Shown one piece after another: positions 23,131 to 37,925 of a stretch of 64,000 nt of DNA. The DNA comes from Circinella umbellata. Taxonomy: Eukaryota > Mucoromycota > Mucoromycetes > Mucorales > Lichtheimiaceae. Each line of letters starts with the position of its first letter. The stretch's first letter is position 1. The translations under genes were made by a program, and so were the position numbers. The notes under the pieces were generated by a model. The model had not been told where the DNA came from and did not search any database. It saw only the letters and a list, made by a program, of their open reading frames with translations. Where the stretch lies: NCBI GenBank assembly GCA_025093555.1, contig JAIWNF010000052.1, positions 124,001-188,000 on the forward strand, written 5' to 3'.

Positions 23131-25197
23131 GTTGAAGACGAACGTTTGTTATTGATATTTATATAAAAGAAAAAAAAAACTAAAAGAAGAAAATATATTT
23201 AGTGAAAAGAAGAGAAGGAGAGAAGAAGAGAAGAAGAAAGAAGGGATGTAAAGAAAAAAGAAATATCAACTCCACAAAATTGTCTTTTATAGATAGAGAA
23301 CAAAAAAATACATATCCGGAATTCCAAAATAAAAAGTTGAGTGTGTTGAATATTTGAGATATAGTGAAAATTGCACCATCCCTGCTTGATAGGATTTGAC
23401 CAATTAACCCCTGAAAAAAGACTCCCCAAATGATGACAGAATTAGATTATATTATGTGATGAAGGTGAAGTATCCTGGAATTCATAAATGATTATTAAGA
23501 AGATGGGAAATGGGATAAATAATAGGACAGCGCCGTTTTTCGTTCTTACATTGATAATAGAAAAGTGAAATATTTTTTTGAGTTTTTGCTACTCTATGCG
23601 TCCAGGGTGTACATACATTTAAACTGACTTCTGTTACTGTCACTAAAATATATGTTGTACACATGTTACGATCTGATGGTTAGTATTATATAGTACGTAT
23701 ACCCAAATGAATGCTCTTAAAAACTTTGGCATAGTGTAGTAACTTGAAATATCAGCCAACGGGCATCGTTGTTATTGTAATAGATAATGTAAGAAAACGA
23801 AGCGATTAAAGTAGCTCATTCTTTTTTTTTTTTTTTTTTTGAATTAATTTAAATGTTCATACATATGCACATGAAATCATTGATAGAAATATTGTAATGT
23901 TTGATAATCTGGACAAGGTATGTTGGCAACAATGGCGCGGTGGGTCATACATTCGGAGTTTGGGTAAGAGTATCATCATATTCATAGTCTATTATCCTTC
24001 CTCTCGGCCTTATTCCCTCAACATATGTAAAAAAGAAGTTAAGTAAATCTGTATTTTATGCATTACTTTGTCGAAACATCTATATTTGAGGCCATATAAA
24101 TATATAGCTCAAGGCAGTAAAACACTTGACTGTCGTCCTTTCCCAGGTTCACAAGTTTCGACTTATATCATACACCAACTTCTTGCTTACATTACTGGAT
24201 CAAAAGCTTCTTATTATGTGTTTAACATTGAGACATATATATTGCTTTTATTTTCCGAACATTAGTTGGCGAATAAGATTTTTGAATATGTGGTCGAAGA
24301 AGCTGAAGAGAAGCTGGGTCAACTTTCTAATTTTAATACCTGAGAATCACAGGATGTAAAAGCATAAATACATACACTTCTATGATGCATGATATTATAT
24401 CAAGGTTTGAATTACGGCGCAGTCAATCTATTCAAAATTAATGTTTACAGTCTGTTATTTAATCATTCTTTTCAATCATTACCACCGTTATTATTGAAAT
24501 TGATCGAGCGTTACATTAATCTGTTTCTTTGAGTCATTATGTTGAAATTTGTTATTTGTCGAGAATGACATTTATATTTGTCTTGTTTAATAACATCTGG
24601 ACAATGAACTGCTTAATAGGCAGAAAAATGAAACATAATTAATATAATATAAAACATTGAAGATAAAGATATATATGGTTAAATAAATCTAGAAGTATAA
24701 AGGTAGTATGTAAAGTAAAAGTTTTAATTTATTACTACATATAATTTTTTATATTAGTAATGGTATATGGTATGATATGATTCTTAATTAATTTTTACAT
24801 CAAGTACTATATATCTGGATTGCTCTCAGAACAAAAAAGAGAAATAAGTACTTCTTTTATAATTGTTACAATAATTTTGCTCCGTATCAAATATGCACAA
24901 TTGTTGTACAACGTACTTGACAAATATGTAAAGATACGAATCAAAACAGCAACTAAAAAACGTACATTCATAATATAGTTTAACCAAATTTTAGCCCTTA
25001 GAAAAAAAAGTCTTAATATAATGCTGCTGCTCCTGTGAGTTATGATGATGAATAATATAATTGAATTTTATTAAGAGTATATATAGATTTATGAAAATAT
25101 GAATGCAATTTAATAAGTGTGAAATGAAGTGAGGATGAAAATGAATAGGATATAGATATGTTTGGTATGGCTGTTACAAATATTAATCTTGATATTG
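23131..25197. other. Intergenic region, no gene recognised
   Basis: About 2 kb. It contains a purine-rich leader just upstream of the CBS gene (23160-23250), a 19-base T run (23822-23840) and one TACGTA (23694). A segment at 24102-24164 vaguely resembles a decayed tRNA; see findings. The final 200 bases are probably the 3' UTR of the F-box gene. Nothing else is supported. Confidence 0.5.
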
Positions 25198-25956
25198 CTA
25201 CTGTACTATAATGCGTCGATGATGCACGAGTAATGGTCTAAGCTTATTATTATTGGGGTTAATGTTATTGAATCCCATGCCTACGTTTGGTACAAAAAAT
25301 ACTTGTTCCAATTGTGGACAAGTCTTGAGCAATTGTTCAGCATAATCACTTGAAACAGCCATACCGTCATACTGTTGGTCATGATGATATATTGGTAATG
25401 TGATTGATTGCAATTGTTGAGGTGGAGTTTTTTTAATTGTTTTAAGTAAAGTGGGTATATGGATATGAGCATATGCAATTAAAGACAAATTTTGCAAGCT
25501 GGGTAACCGGAGTACAAGACGAGAAAGTGAATTCGCGTCAATGGCTGTGTAGGGAGTATCATCACAGTGCAGTGCAAATAATCGGAGTTTTTTGTGCTCT
25601 TTGCATTTGAGGGCGTGATCGGAGAGTGTTTTCCAACGACGAACAGACAATTCTTCAAGATTTGGGCAGTAATTTAACAAATATCGAATACTATCATCCC
25701 GGACACCTTCAATATATATAGATCGAATATGTTCGAGATGAGGCGTAAGAATATGTTGAAGCTCATCTAGCTGCCACAATGATTTATGTGTCAAATTCAT
25801 AGTTTCCCAAAAGATAGGATGACTACAAAGAGCGCGAAGTTGCCTGGATACTTGTCTTGCAACACATCGTTCCCTTGGTGATGCGAATAAAAATATATGC
25901 CAAAGTAGTTCAAATGGAAGACGTTCAAAGATAGTTGGTGGTGATGTATAAGCCAT
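25198..25956 (-). CDS. F-box protein
   Basis: Single exon, 252 residues. The N-terminus matches an F-box (residues about 8-50: IFERLPFELLWHIFLFASPRE, then CVARQVSRQLRALCSHPIFW). F-box proteins link substrates to SCF ubiquitin ligases through Skp1. The rest has leucine-rich-repeat spacing (LEHIRSIYIEGVRDDSIRYL, NCPNLEEL-like LNYCPNLEELSVRRWKTLSD, LPSLQNLSLIAYAH, TCPQLEQVFFVP), so it is probably an FBXL-type substrate receptor with a short LRR array. Target unknown. It is isolated, with a decayed gene upstream in opposite orientation. Confidence 0.85.
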   Translation of the reverse strand: MAYTSPPTIFERLPFELLWHIFLFASPRERCVARQVSRQLRALCSHPIFWETMNLTHKSLWQLDELQHILTPHLEHIRSIYIEGVRDDSIRYLLNYCPNLEELSVRRWKTLSDHALKCKEHKKLRLFALHCDDTPYTAIDANSLSRLVLRLPSLQNLSLIAYAHIHIPTLLKTIKKTPPQQLQSITLPIYHHDQQYDGMAVSSDYAEQLLKTCPQLEQVFFVPNVGMGFNNINPNNNKLRPLLVHHRRIIVQ

Positions 25957-26519
25957 TGTTAAAAAACAACAACAATAAAAATGCTAGTAGTAGTGTATGG
26001 CGATAATTTAGATACAAGTTTCTTTCTTTTTTTTTGAAAAAAAAACGAAAAAGGGAGAGAGAATAAACAAAAGTGTGAAAAAAGGAAGGATCACAATATT
26101 TTCTCATTCCTCCTTTAAATATTTCTACACAAGTCAATTAAGCAAAAGGTATTTTACTTTCATCTTTTTTTTATGTAAGCCACTATGGAAGAACTCTTTT
26201 TTTTTAGTAATTCATATTAGAAAATGAAAATGTCCAAATATGGACCGGTATGCAAAGCTGATCACGCACGTTAATTTTTCTATTTTTTTTCCCTCGGTTG
26301 CTTGGCAGGTATAGCGTTGCATATGGTGTAATATGGTTTTTTCCTAAAGGAGAAACGTGAATCCTTCGTAAAAAAAGTCTCAGATCTCAAAAGAAAGGAG
26401 ACCGTGAAAAAAAGCCTGTCACCAAAACATATGGCCCCTTATTTCTTGCTCTTTTAAACTATTTATTTCTGTTAGTCTAGCATACGCCATGTCCAACTTC
26501 ATTGACAATGCCGTCCATC

Positions 26520-27900
26520 TCTGAGCGCACTACTTCTGAACTTGCACTATTTGTTGCTGATCACCCCGCTGAATTTTAGATTTTACTTCCTCAATATGAA
26601 GTATTTTAACAATGAGGAAACCCGTGTAAGATGCAAGTTTATCGATAAAACTAATGAGATTTAAGGAAAGAAATCCTGCTTTTATCTCAGAGTATGGACC
26701 TCATCAGCATCCCATCTCACCAGCACGTCAACAAACAGGTGAAACTAGAATGGTTAAAATGGGTCTTCACAAACCTTACTGTTTGACCAGGTAGTGCCAA
26801 CTGACCGTAATTATCATAACAATATAGTAAACAATAATAGAATCATGATACTAACAATTATCGTTCAGCACTTTGTATGCCAGCGATGGGCTGCACCAAC
26901 CAATAATCCACCTAGGAATGGAAAAGGTCGTTTCGCGTGTGGTTGCATATTGAAGAATATTATTTGATCAACAGAGAATGATCCTGAATTCTTTCCATCA
27001 AATACTACTGGAAGCACGAAGGTCATCAACCAAACAGTATTGCGGATTTACACTCTGTGCCAATATCGAGGGAAATAAAGGATCTGATCCAAGAGATGGT
27101 AGAAAAGGATTTAACCTGGAAAAACGTTCAGAGTATGTTTGGATTCAATCCACCCACGCACTAGAAATGCTTGTCATCTCTGGTTATTATGATAAATTGG
27201 GTAGCAGAAGAAAAGCCGGGTTGACAGGCAGCTCACTTCCTGCAATTATAGCGAAGGAACTTTACCGAGAAAGAAATAACGGATTTGCAGTTACAATTCC
27301 TGTTCAACCTGTTCAGAATGTCCAATCCCCTCGACTTTTTACGCGATTATTCCAAAAAATATGCATCCTCCTTGGTCACTCGGATCGTTTAGATTCTCTG
27401 AAGGGGGCTTCAAAACATGACATCATCTTGCTTATAATCTTCATTTATAAAGCATAACTCACAGTATACCAGTGATGGTGATTTGGCAAGCTTGATGTTC
27501 AAGATTGCATGTATCAAAATATATTCGAAAAACGATGAACAAAAAATCCTGAGCACTCTTTTAGACAACAAAGACGTAAAAGGCGCAATAAAAAAATGAT
27601 ACAAGAACGATAAACCACTTGTTCAGAACCATTTTAAATGCAATTCCACTCCCCAAGAAAAACAAGTATCTTAAATGGACGTTTGAAGTTTTTTATAAAC
27701 TTGAACAAGTATTGGGTAATCAAAAATCTGTTGATATCTCATCTATCACCAAGATCAAAAATAGGGAATTAATATTGGTCTATAACAATGTACTTGGTAG
27801 GTGCGTAGCTCACATCAATCAAGCAACGGGATTTGGGTTGTGTTCGAGCCCGCAGCAAAGAACACTATCACTTGCCGTTGTGGGAGCTGTTTTTTGACGG
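26520..27900 (+). pseudogene. Decayed FAR1/MULE-like transposase-type gene
   Basis: Coding-like sequence is broken by many stops and frame changes. Coherent pieces, in order: a stretch near 26520 reading MPSISERTTSELALFVADHP, one near 26650-26790 (RFKERNPAFISEYGPHQHP), one near 26880 (CQRWAAPTNNPPRNGKGRFA, then CGC), one near 27000-27150 (YYWKHEGHQPNSIADLHS, then REIKDLIQEMVEKDLTWKNV), and one near 27470-27590 (YTSDGDLASLMFKIACIKIY). The order Cys, Cys, WKHEGH (two His) followed by a helical block resembles the FAR1/WRKY-GCM1 zinc finger and linker of MULE-type transposases. Near 27840 a piece reading GCVRARSKEHYHLPLWELFF could be a ruined SWIM finger. The 159-residue open frame at 26978-27457 is in a different frame and is probably a by-product. 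Family assignment is tentative; the pseudogene state is clearer. Confidence 0.4.
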
Positions 27901-30426
27901 AACTACGACTTAGAGCATTAAACTCTTGATGAGAGCCTATTATTCCTAAACACAGTTGGGGTTAGTATTCTTTGAGAGAGAATTTTTTTTTTACCAAAAG
28001 CAAAGTAAATTACAAATGTTAACATTTATTGATATATTTTTTAGTAGACTTAGTGGCTACAGCCCTTTATTTTTTCAAAGTTTATGATTCATTACGATCC
28101 TTCAACAGGTTATAAAAAATAATATGTCCTGTGCATTTAAAGTTTCTAATGATTTGAAGTCGGGTTGAAAGAGCTAATTATCTGGATGGCTATCTTAATA
28201 GTTTGTTATGTTGTTTGATTAATACGACAATTTTTTTTTGTTTCATTCGATGTCTCCAGTGAACACGTCGTCAGGTCTGACATTTTTGTTCGAGACAAAT
28301 CTTAAATGCATAAAGAATTGGAAAACCCTGTTGTCGAGATAGGGAAAAAGTAGGAGGAAAAGAAAGAGTACAAAAAAAGGGAAGTTTTCATATACATATA
28401 TATATATAGAGAGAGAAAGAGAGAGAGAGAGAACTAGATTAAGGGTTTTTGATGTGGTGTTCATAGTTAAACAAAGGAAATTTTGGAACTGATTAATATG
28501 TCTTAGTTAGTTTGGTTCAGGAACGGAGCGGTCAATCCATCTTGATAGCGCTTTTCCAGGTTCTGGATCAATGTATTGTTGATAATCTGATACTGAATGT
28601 TGGCGATGATCCATTTCCGCCGAGAGGCTACATAATTTTGAATGTTATTGAACTTTTTTAGTCGAAGTTGAAAGTAGGTGTTCAACAGAAACTGTTGACG
28701 AAAGATGACCCATTAACACTCCGTATTGTTGAGTCTGCTAGACTAGATACTCCCAAGGATTTTGAAGGATGGGTTTCTCATTTGAAATCATTTTTTCCAA
28801 GATGTCTTTTGGAGGAAGAGGTGTTGTAGCCGATGATTTTTTGTAGTATATTGTATATACGTACTGTCCTTATTATTTATTTCTTAAGCTTTTGTTCTAC
28901 CATAGTTGTATGTTATACATTATATTTATTACTTGTTTTTTAGCATCGTTTTTAACACAATAGTAGTCAATCAGTTTCAATGAACAAGCTATTATCTAGT
29001 CACAACAATGAAGTACTGTACTTACGTGCAAAGATGTTAATAAAGGGGCGCAAAAATTTCAGAAAAAACCTATACATGCTATTTTTAGGTCGTAATCATG
29101 TACGTAAGTATTATCATTTTTATGCTCTAATAGTCTGAAGATCAAAGCATTAGTACATTGATAATTTAGCAAGCTGCTTTTTAATATTTTTACGTGTGAA
29201 TCAGTTTTCTGTTTTTGATGATGTTGCCTCGGTTGACGAGGAATAGAAGGCGAGGTAAAAAAGAAATTGCCTCGGGTTATAGCCGAATTTGCTTTTTGAC
29301 AATGAGCTGGCCTAACAAAATACATCTTTGGTATATATTCCCGGCGAATACGACTGTTTTTCAACCCATACTCTTATTTATCGATAAGATGTTTAAGTTT
29401 TTTTTAGCGACCATGCTTTTACTGTAACCTTTCAAACTATAATTAATTATTGAAAGAATAAATGCAGTAGAGATAAATCAAATATTTTGTTTATAATTGA
29501 GTTTTAAACATTATATATTATCATGCATATTAAAAATATGCAAGTGCTTATAAAGGCGTGATGTGCTAGAAGGGAATCCTTATATGTGTGATTATTGGCA
29601 ATTTCGTCATAAGCGTCGTCATTTTCTAAAAGAAGTTTCTATATTACAACTTATTATAGTTTCAACTGGTTATTATGTAGTAACATACTTGACGCCGGTA
29701 TTTTGTTTTCTAGTGTTATTTTCTTATATATATACTAGACCTTAAGAATCATTTAATGTTTCTCACGGCAGTAGCAACTTATAGTTACGGTTACTACTAT
29801 AAAAATCAACTCAGGAGTAAAGTTAGGCTAATGCTGTTTGTTCTTATACTTTCATTAGGAGGTAAATAATGCACGTAACTAATTATTTGGCAAGCTACCT
29901 CAAGTTCATTGATATTATCATACTTATCAACATATAATACCTATGCGTAGTGAAATAATTACGTAACCTTCAAGTATTTTCTGATATAATAATTTTTTAG
30001 TCAGGGGTGCTAGTGTTAGTGCTAGTTATGAAAGTTCTTCGTTAACAGTATGTTTTATGATAAACCTTATTCCTACGTAGAATATTTAATAATAATGATG
30101 ACCGCACCATTCAAACTGGCAAGATAAGCCTTTCTTTTGTATTTATACAATATAGTCTTTTCAAATAATATACAAAACTACAAACTTAAAAGAATTAGCT
30201 ACTGAATTTAAACACGCATTATATCTAGCAACAACCACTTATAAAGTTAGATGTCTAAGAATATAAAAACAAATATGCGATCACATGAGGTCATTTTTTG
30301 CTCTCTCGATTCGAAGCAAAATGAATTTCATTGGATTAATTGTCCTCCTCCGCAGGAAAAAAAAAGAGAGAAACAGTTTGGTACGAACGCACGTAAGCTT
30401 TTTGTCCTTTCCCCTCGCATATAAAA
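27901..30426. other. Intergenic region with unresolved coding-like fragments
   Basis: From 28500 to 28830 both strands have short stop-free stretches (plus strand: ALFQVLDQCIVDNLILNVGD and KLLTKDDPLTLRIVESARLD; minus strand: a 60-codon ORF at 28503-28685). They may be the tail of the decayed gene upstream or chance. A TA/GA simple repeat lies at about 28393-28432. From 28850 to 30426 I see only AT-rich sequence with TACGTA at 28858, 29101, 29960 and 30074, and the likely promoter of the UBAP1-like gene at the end. Confidence 0.4.
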
Positions 30427-31742
30427 ATGGGCGACCAAGGTTGGTTTTTTTTTTCTCATCGAGTGCAAGAATCACATTTTGTTATTTTGAAAACTTATAG
30501 TGATTAAGTACAGGGTCCATTTATTCAATATTACAAGATGTGCCTGTTATGGTGTCCCATCATTATAGGCTACCGAAACAGGTAACGCTACTAAAGAACT
30601 AGCATAAGCAATTCTAAGCAATCAATTTTCTTGGAAATTAATCACTTATATATATATATATATTAGATATTTATTAATACAGAATTAGTTCCTGTTCCAG
30701 ATTCTCTTAATAATTTGGTAAGAATAATATGGTACACGATCGACACATTTGATAACATAAGTAAAAAAAAAGCAAAGGATCATGCAACTCATTTATTGAT
30801 ACATCATATGTAGTCGACATACTCGTTCAATGTAGAGCGAGAAGCATTGACTGAAATGGCTGCTGCTCGAAAGCAACAACAAGAAGAACGAGAGCGACTA
30901 CAAAATGAATATGTCAAACGACAGAAACTCGCTGCACGTAGAATTGCACCTGGCTTTCTTGATACAGATACTCGAATATTACAACCAGAGCCATTATATC
31001 ATCGTGAGGAAGAAGAAGGAGGAGGAGGTGTAACAGCAGCAGTTGCAACAAATGGAGAGGGAAAAACAAATGAAGAAGAGAAAGAAGAAGTACCTTCTGC
31101 TCCACAACAGCAACAACACCAGCAACAACAGCAAAATCAACAGCAATTTGATTATCAAAAGTTTGAGCAAGGTTTAGCACCACCAGATCCATGGGATCAA
31201 CCAGAAAATGATTTGGTTGCGTTGCGTTCGATTTTGGGTCCTGCCGATCAAGGTAAAGTGTATAGTAGAAATAAAAAAGAAGTGTATATGTGATATCTAA
31301 GCTAATAGAGATAAAATTTATTCTTGAAGGTTGGGCCAATATGAGAAAACAACAGCAGCAACAACAGCAATCCCGTCCATCTTCTCAACAACTTGAACAG
31401 CAATCATCTCAGCCGCCGCCACAGCAACAACAACAGCTCCATCATCCACATCAACAACATACATATCCACCTCAACCACGACCTCCAATTTCTGCTCCAG
31501 CTTTACCACCAAAACCATATGGAAGTTCACCTTCTTCTCCCGCGCAAACATCCCCAAGAGCAGCTTCTGCCGCACCTCTTTCAGATTCACCACCTATGCC
31601 GCCTCATCCACAACATGATGAATTGATTGAAGAGTTAGTAAATATGGGATTCTCAAAACCACAAGCTGCAGAAGCTCTCGAGAAGAATGATCATGATTTA
31701 ACAAAGGCTACGAACTTTTTGTTAGACCATGGCATCGGTTAA
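30427..31742 (+). CDS. UBAP1-like ESCRT-I subunit (UMA-like motif + UBA)
   Basis: Five exons by phase: 30427-30439, 30514-30581, 30667-30717, 30814-31252, 31330-31742, giving 327 residues. The assembled N-terminus has YSILQDVPVMV, then YRLPKQIFINTELVPVPDSL and YSFNVEREAL, aligning in order with the N-terminus of human UBAP1 (YLDDVPFKTGDKFKTP, LPIGFSLPD, YDFSLEKK). That region binds the ESCRT-I core. A charged coil (MAAARKQQQEERERLQNEY), Gln/Pro-rich linkers and a C-terminal UBA domain (residues about 285-325: LIEELVNMGFSKPQAAEALE) follow. Inferred role: ubiquitin-cargo recognition at multivesicular endosomes. The first exon is the weak point: its donor is GTTGGT and a TATAAAA abuts the ATG, so the true start may be upstream. 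It is convergent with PMR1. Confidence 0.75.
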
Positions 31743-32076
31743 AGAAACAATTAAGTATTTGTTATTATTATTATTATTATTAGGGAAGAGTTGGGGCGCT
31801 TTATTGTATAATAAATAAATGCAAATATAAGAAAAATAAACGTAGCTATAAGGAAAAAAAAAGAATCGGTATACATATAAAATATAATTACATAACGAAA
31901 CGAAACGAAAGGGAAAAAAAACAGTGACAAATGGATAAAAAGAGGAAGAACAAAAAGAATAAAATGATAAAGTCTATGTAATAATAGTTGTTGCTTTTTT
32001 TGGCGGAGAGATATATATTTATTGCTGTTGTGTATATAGCATGTGCAGTGTATGATGTATATATGTGTTTTTACTT
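31743..32076. other. Convergent 3' UTR region
   Basis: The 334 bases between two converging stop codons, with a TTA repeat near 31763-31782 and AATAAA-like signals at about 31811. It most likely holds both 3' UTRs and poly(A) signals. No gene is seen. Confidence 0.5.
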
Positions 32077-35677
<3,601 letters not shown>

Positions 35678-37263
35678 GACAGTCGCTTCATTAAGTAGGG
35701 GGGTAAAAGAGAAGAAAAGGAAGGAGGAGGTAAGGAATTTGAGGAGGTTTTACTAGAAAGGTTAAAAGAAATAAAATAAAAAATTAGGCAAGCCGTTTGT
35801 GTAATAGTGTTAGTGTATGTACTATGTATGTATCTGTATGTGGCTGTTTCGATGCTATTGGATAACAGCTTCATCCATTTGATTCACTACTCCGAATAAA
35901 ACTGATCGACATGTAATCCCGGGCTTTTAGCAGCATTTCAAAATTTTTCTTTACTTTCTTCAAAGTCTTTGCATTATACTATATATATCTCTAATTTATT
36001 TATAGATTGAACATACAAGTTATACTTACTGGGTACAGCTGTCTTATCTTGTTATAGTATTATAAGACAAGTTAAATGATATTATAACAAATGAAAACAT
36101 CTTTGTTATATATATTATATTTTAGGAGCGCTTGTATTATGAAGTATCATTCTACAATGGTTGCAATCGAATGTTCGGAGCGTTATTAGCTGTACCGACA
36201 AATAGCAGGGTTATCTATATGGGTATAATGAGCATGAGCAAAAACTGTGGCTGAAATGAGTATTACCTTTTTGTTTACTCTTTCCTTCCTTCTTTTTTGA
36301 CTCTAAAATATTCAATAATTGCTTTAGTCGTACAGACTAATTCACTATTGTCACCCAAAAACCAAATAACTTTGTAATAAATAATAATAAAAACTTAATA
36401 TGTTTCTGGGTTGAAATCCAAAGTTGAAGGAACAAGCTGGAAAGCCGCCACAGAGAGTAACCTAAAATTACCCTTTTTCATTTTTTTTGTCTCACCATCA
36501 AAAATTATCAGAAAAAAGTTATAGGCTACGTACTAACGAAACCAGGGTATCCTGGTCATTAATAATGATGAGCTACACTGTAATTGATTGGATATATGCT
36601 TTTTTCTATAGCTCTGAGTATAACAGCTGACAGGAACAGGAATGGCAGGAAGACGAGCTCATATAATTGTGCTAGGACGTAAGAATAATTCTTATCTCAT
36701 ACTAACTACAAAGATATCTTGCTCATTAATATCTACAAATATGGATAACTGTATTGGCAGTTTGTGTTCAGGTGTCAAATTGTAACAACTATAACCTTTC
36801 TGACACCTTCTTTATATAATTGTCAAGTCATATCCAGAAGGAATTGTAAAAAAAAATGGATTTACTGTAATAAAAGATAAAGAAAACAAATCTTTTTTCT
36901 AAATATATACATATATATACTAGATATCAAAAAATTTCCTCTTCACCATAACAATTGTAAGATTATGTATAAGCTATTCTTCCTGTTACTTTTTTACATA
37001 TAATTTTACATCAAGATTATATTATTACTGTCATATAATGCTCACTTAAGAAGGGACTGTGATAGGGCTCATCAGTATAATTATTATGATTCATTTAATA
37101 TAGATACTTTTAATATATATTACAATTTTTTTCCTTTAAATAGTAAGCAAAAATGTTTTTACAGTTTTTAACAGATGTAATGTGTGTTGGTATTAAGATC
37201 GTTAGGGGAGAGATAATAGAGGAATAACACTGATTTGTTGTCATGACAATAACGAATACATTA
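35678..37263. other. Intergenic region, no gene recognised
   Basis: The first 200 bases are the PMR1 promoter/leader, purine-rich on this strand (C/T-rich on the gene's strand). The rest is AT-rich with TACGTA at 36527 and short TA repeats near 36906-36918. No coding exon or RNA gene is supported. The last 100 bases are the 3' UTR of the SET-domain gene. Confidence 0.55.
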
Positions 37264-37746
37264 TCAAATTTCAAAACTTCCCAAAAACTCTTGTTGATCT
37301 AGATCCGAATCGGCTTGTTCTTCCGCGTTGTCTTCAAACCATAGATTTGACCCATAATTTATACATAATTCCTCGTCAGGTTCAATGTCACGCATTGTAA
37401 CATAGCGGATGACATTGTTTTCAAAGTCTCTATAGTAACCAACATTAGGGCTACTGGCGTGATTGAACATGGATCCAAGACCAAGAGCAAGGGCAAACTG
37501 CCCCTCTTTCCAAATGTAAGTATAGTGATCAAGAACGGTATATTGACCATGGGTCTTGTATTCGTCTGGTGAAAATAATAAAACTGGTGATATTTCCACA
37601 AGTGTATTTCGTTTGATCGATTCCTTTGGAAAAACACCTCTACCACGTATAGGGTGATTTCTTAATTCAAGTTCGATTTTATGCTGTTCCATAACAACTA
37701 CGTTGTTATCATTATTATTGTTATTATTGTTATTCTTCTCCCCCAT
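37264..37746 (-). CDS. Small SET-domain protein
   Basis: Single exon, 160 residues. After an Asn run (residues about 5-14) the SET fold starts: IRGRGVFPKESIKRNTLVEI (RGxGVFA-like motif), a middle block YIWKEGQFALALGLGSMFNH (with the NH of the cofactor site), then SSPNVGYYRDFENNVIRYVT, DIEPDEELCINYG (EEL.I.YG motif) and W. SET domains are lysine methyltransferases using S-adenosylmethionine. No PHD, pre-SET or chromatin-reader domain is attached, so it is a stand-alone SET protein like those annotated in many fungi; the substrate is unknown. It lies 179 bases downstream of the Dbp4 stop, same strand. Confidence 0.82.
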   Translation of the reverse strand: MGEKNNNNNNNNDNNVVVMEQHKIELELRNHPIRGRGVFPKESIKRNTLVEISPVLLFSPDEYKTHGQYTVLDHYTYIWKEGQFALALGLGSMFNHASSPNVGYYRDFENNVIRYVTMRDIEPDEELCINYGSNLWFEDNAEEQADSDLDQQEFLGSFEI

Positions 37747-37925
37747 ATTCTCGTTATTTCCAAATCAAATAAAAGTTTTGCGAAAAAAAATTGATAATAG
37801 AAAAGCAGAAAAAAACACATATGAAAAAAGACATGCTGATATTGAAATTAGAAATATATAAAAAAAATGGATGTGAATGTGTATATATAGTACAATTATT
37901 ATAATATGGTGGATAATAATGAAAT

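Noticed and set aside
26978..27457. 159-codon plus-strand ORF
   Set aside because: It is in a different frame from the coherent pieces of the decayed gene (YYWKHEGH, REIKDLIQEM) and matches nothing recognised.
27800..27854. tRNA-like segment (GTAGCTCA ... GTGTTCGAGCCC)
   Set aside because: It has box A- and box B-like sequences, but stems are poor, the variable region is missing and the bases fit better as part of the decayed coding frame (GCVRARSKEHYHLP).
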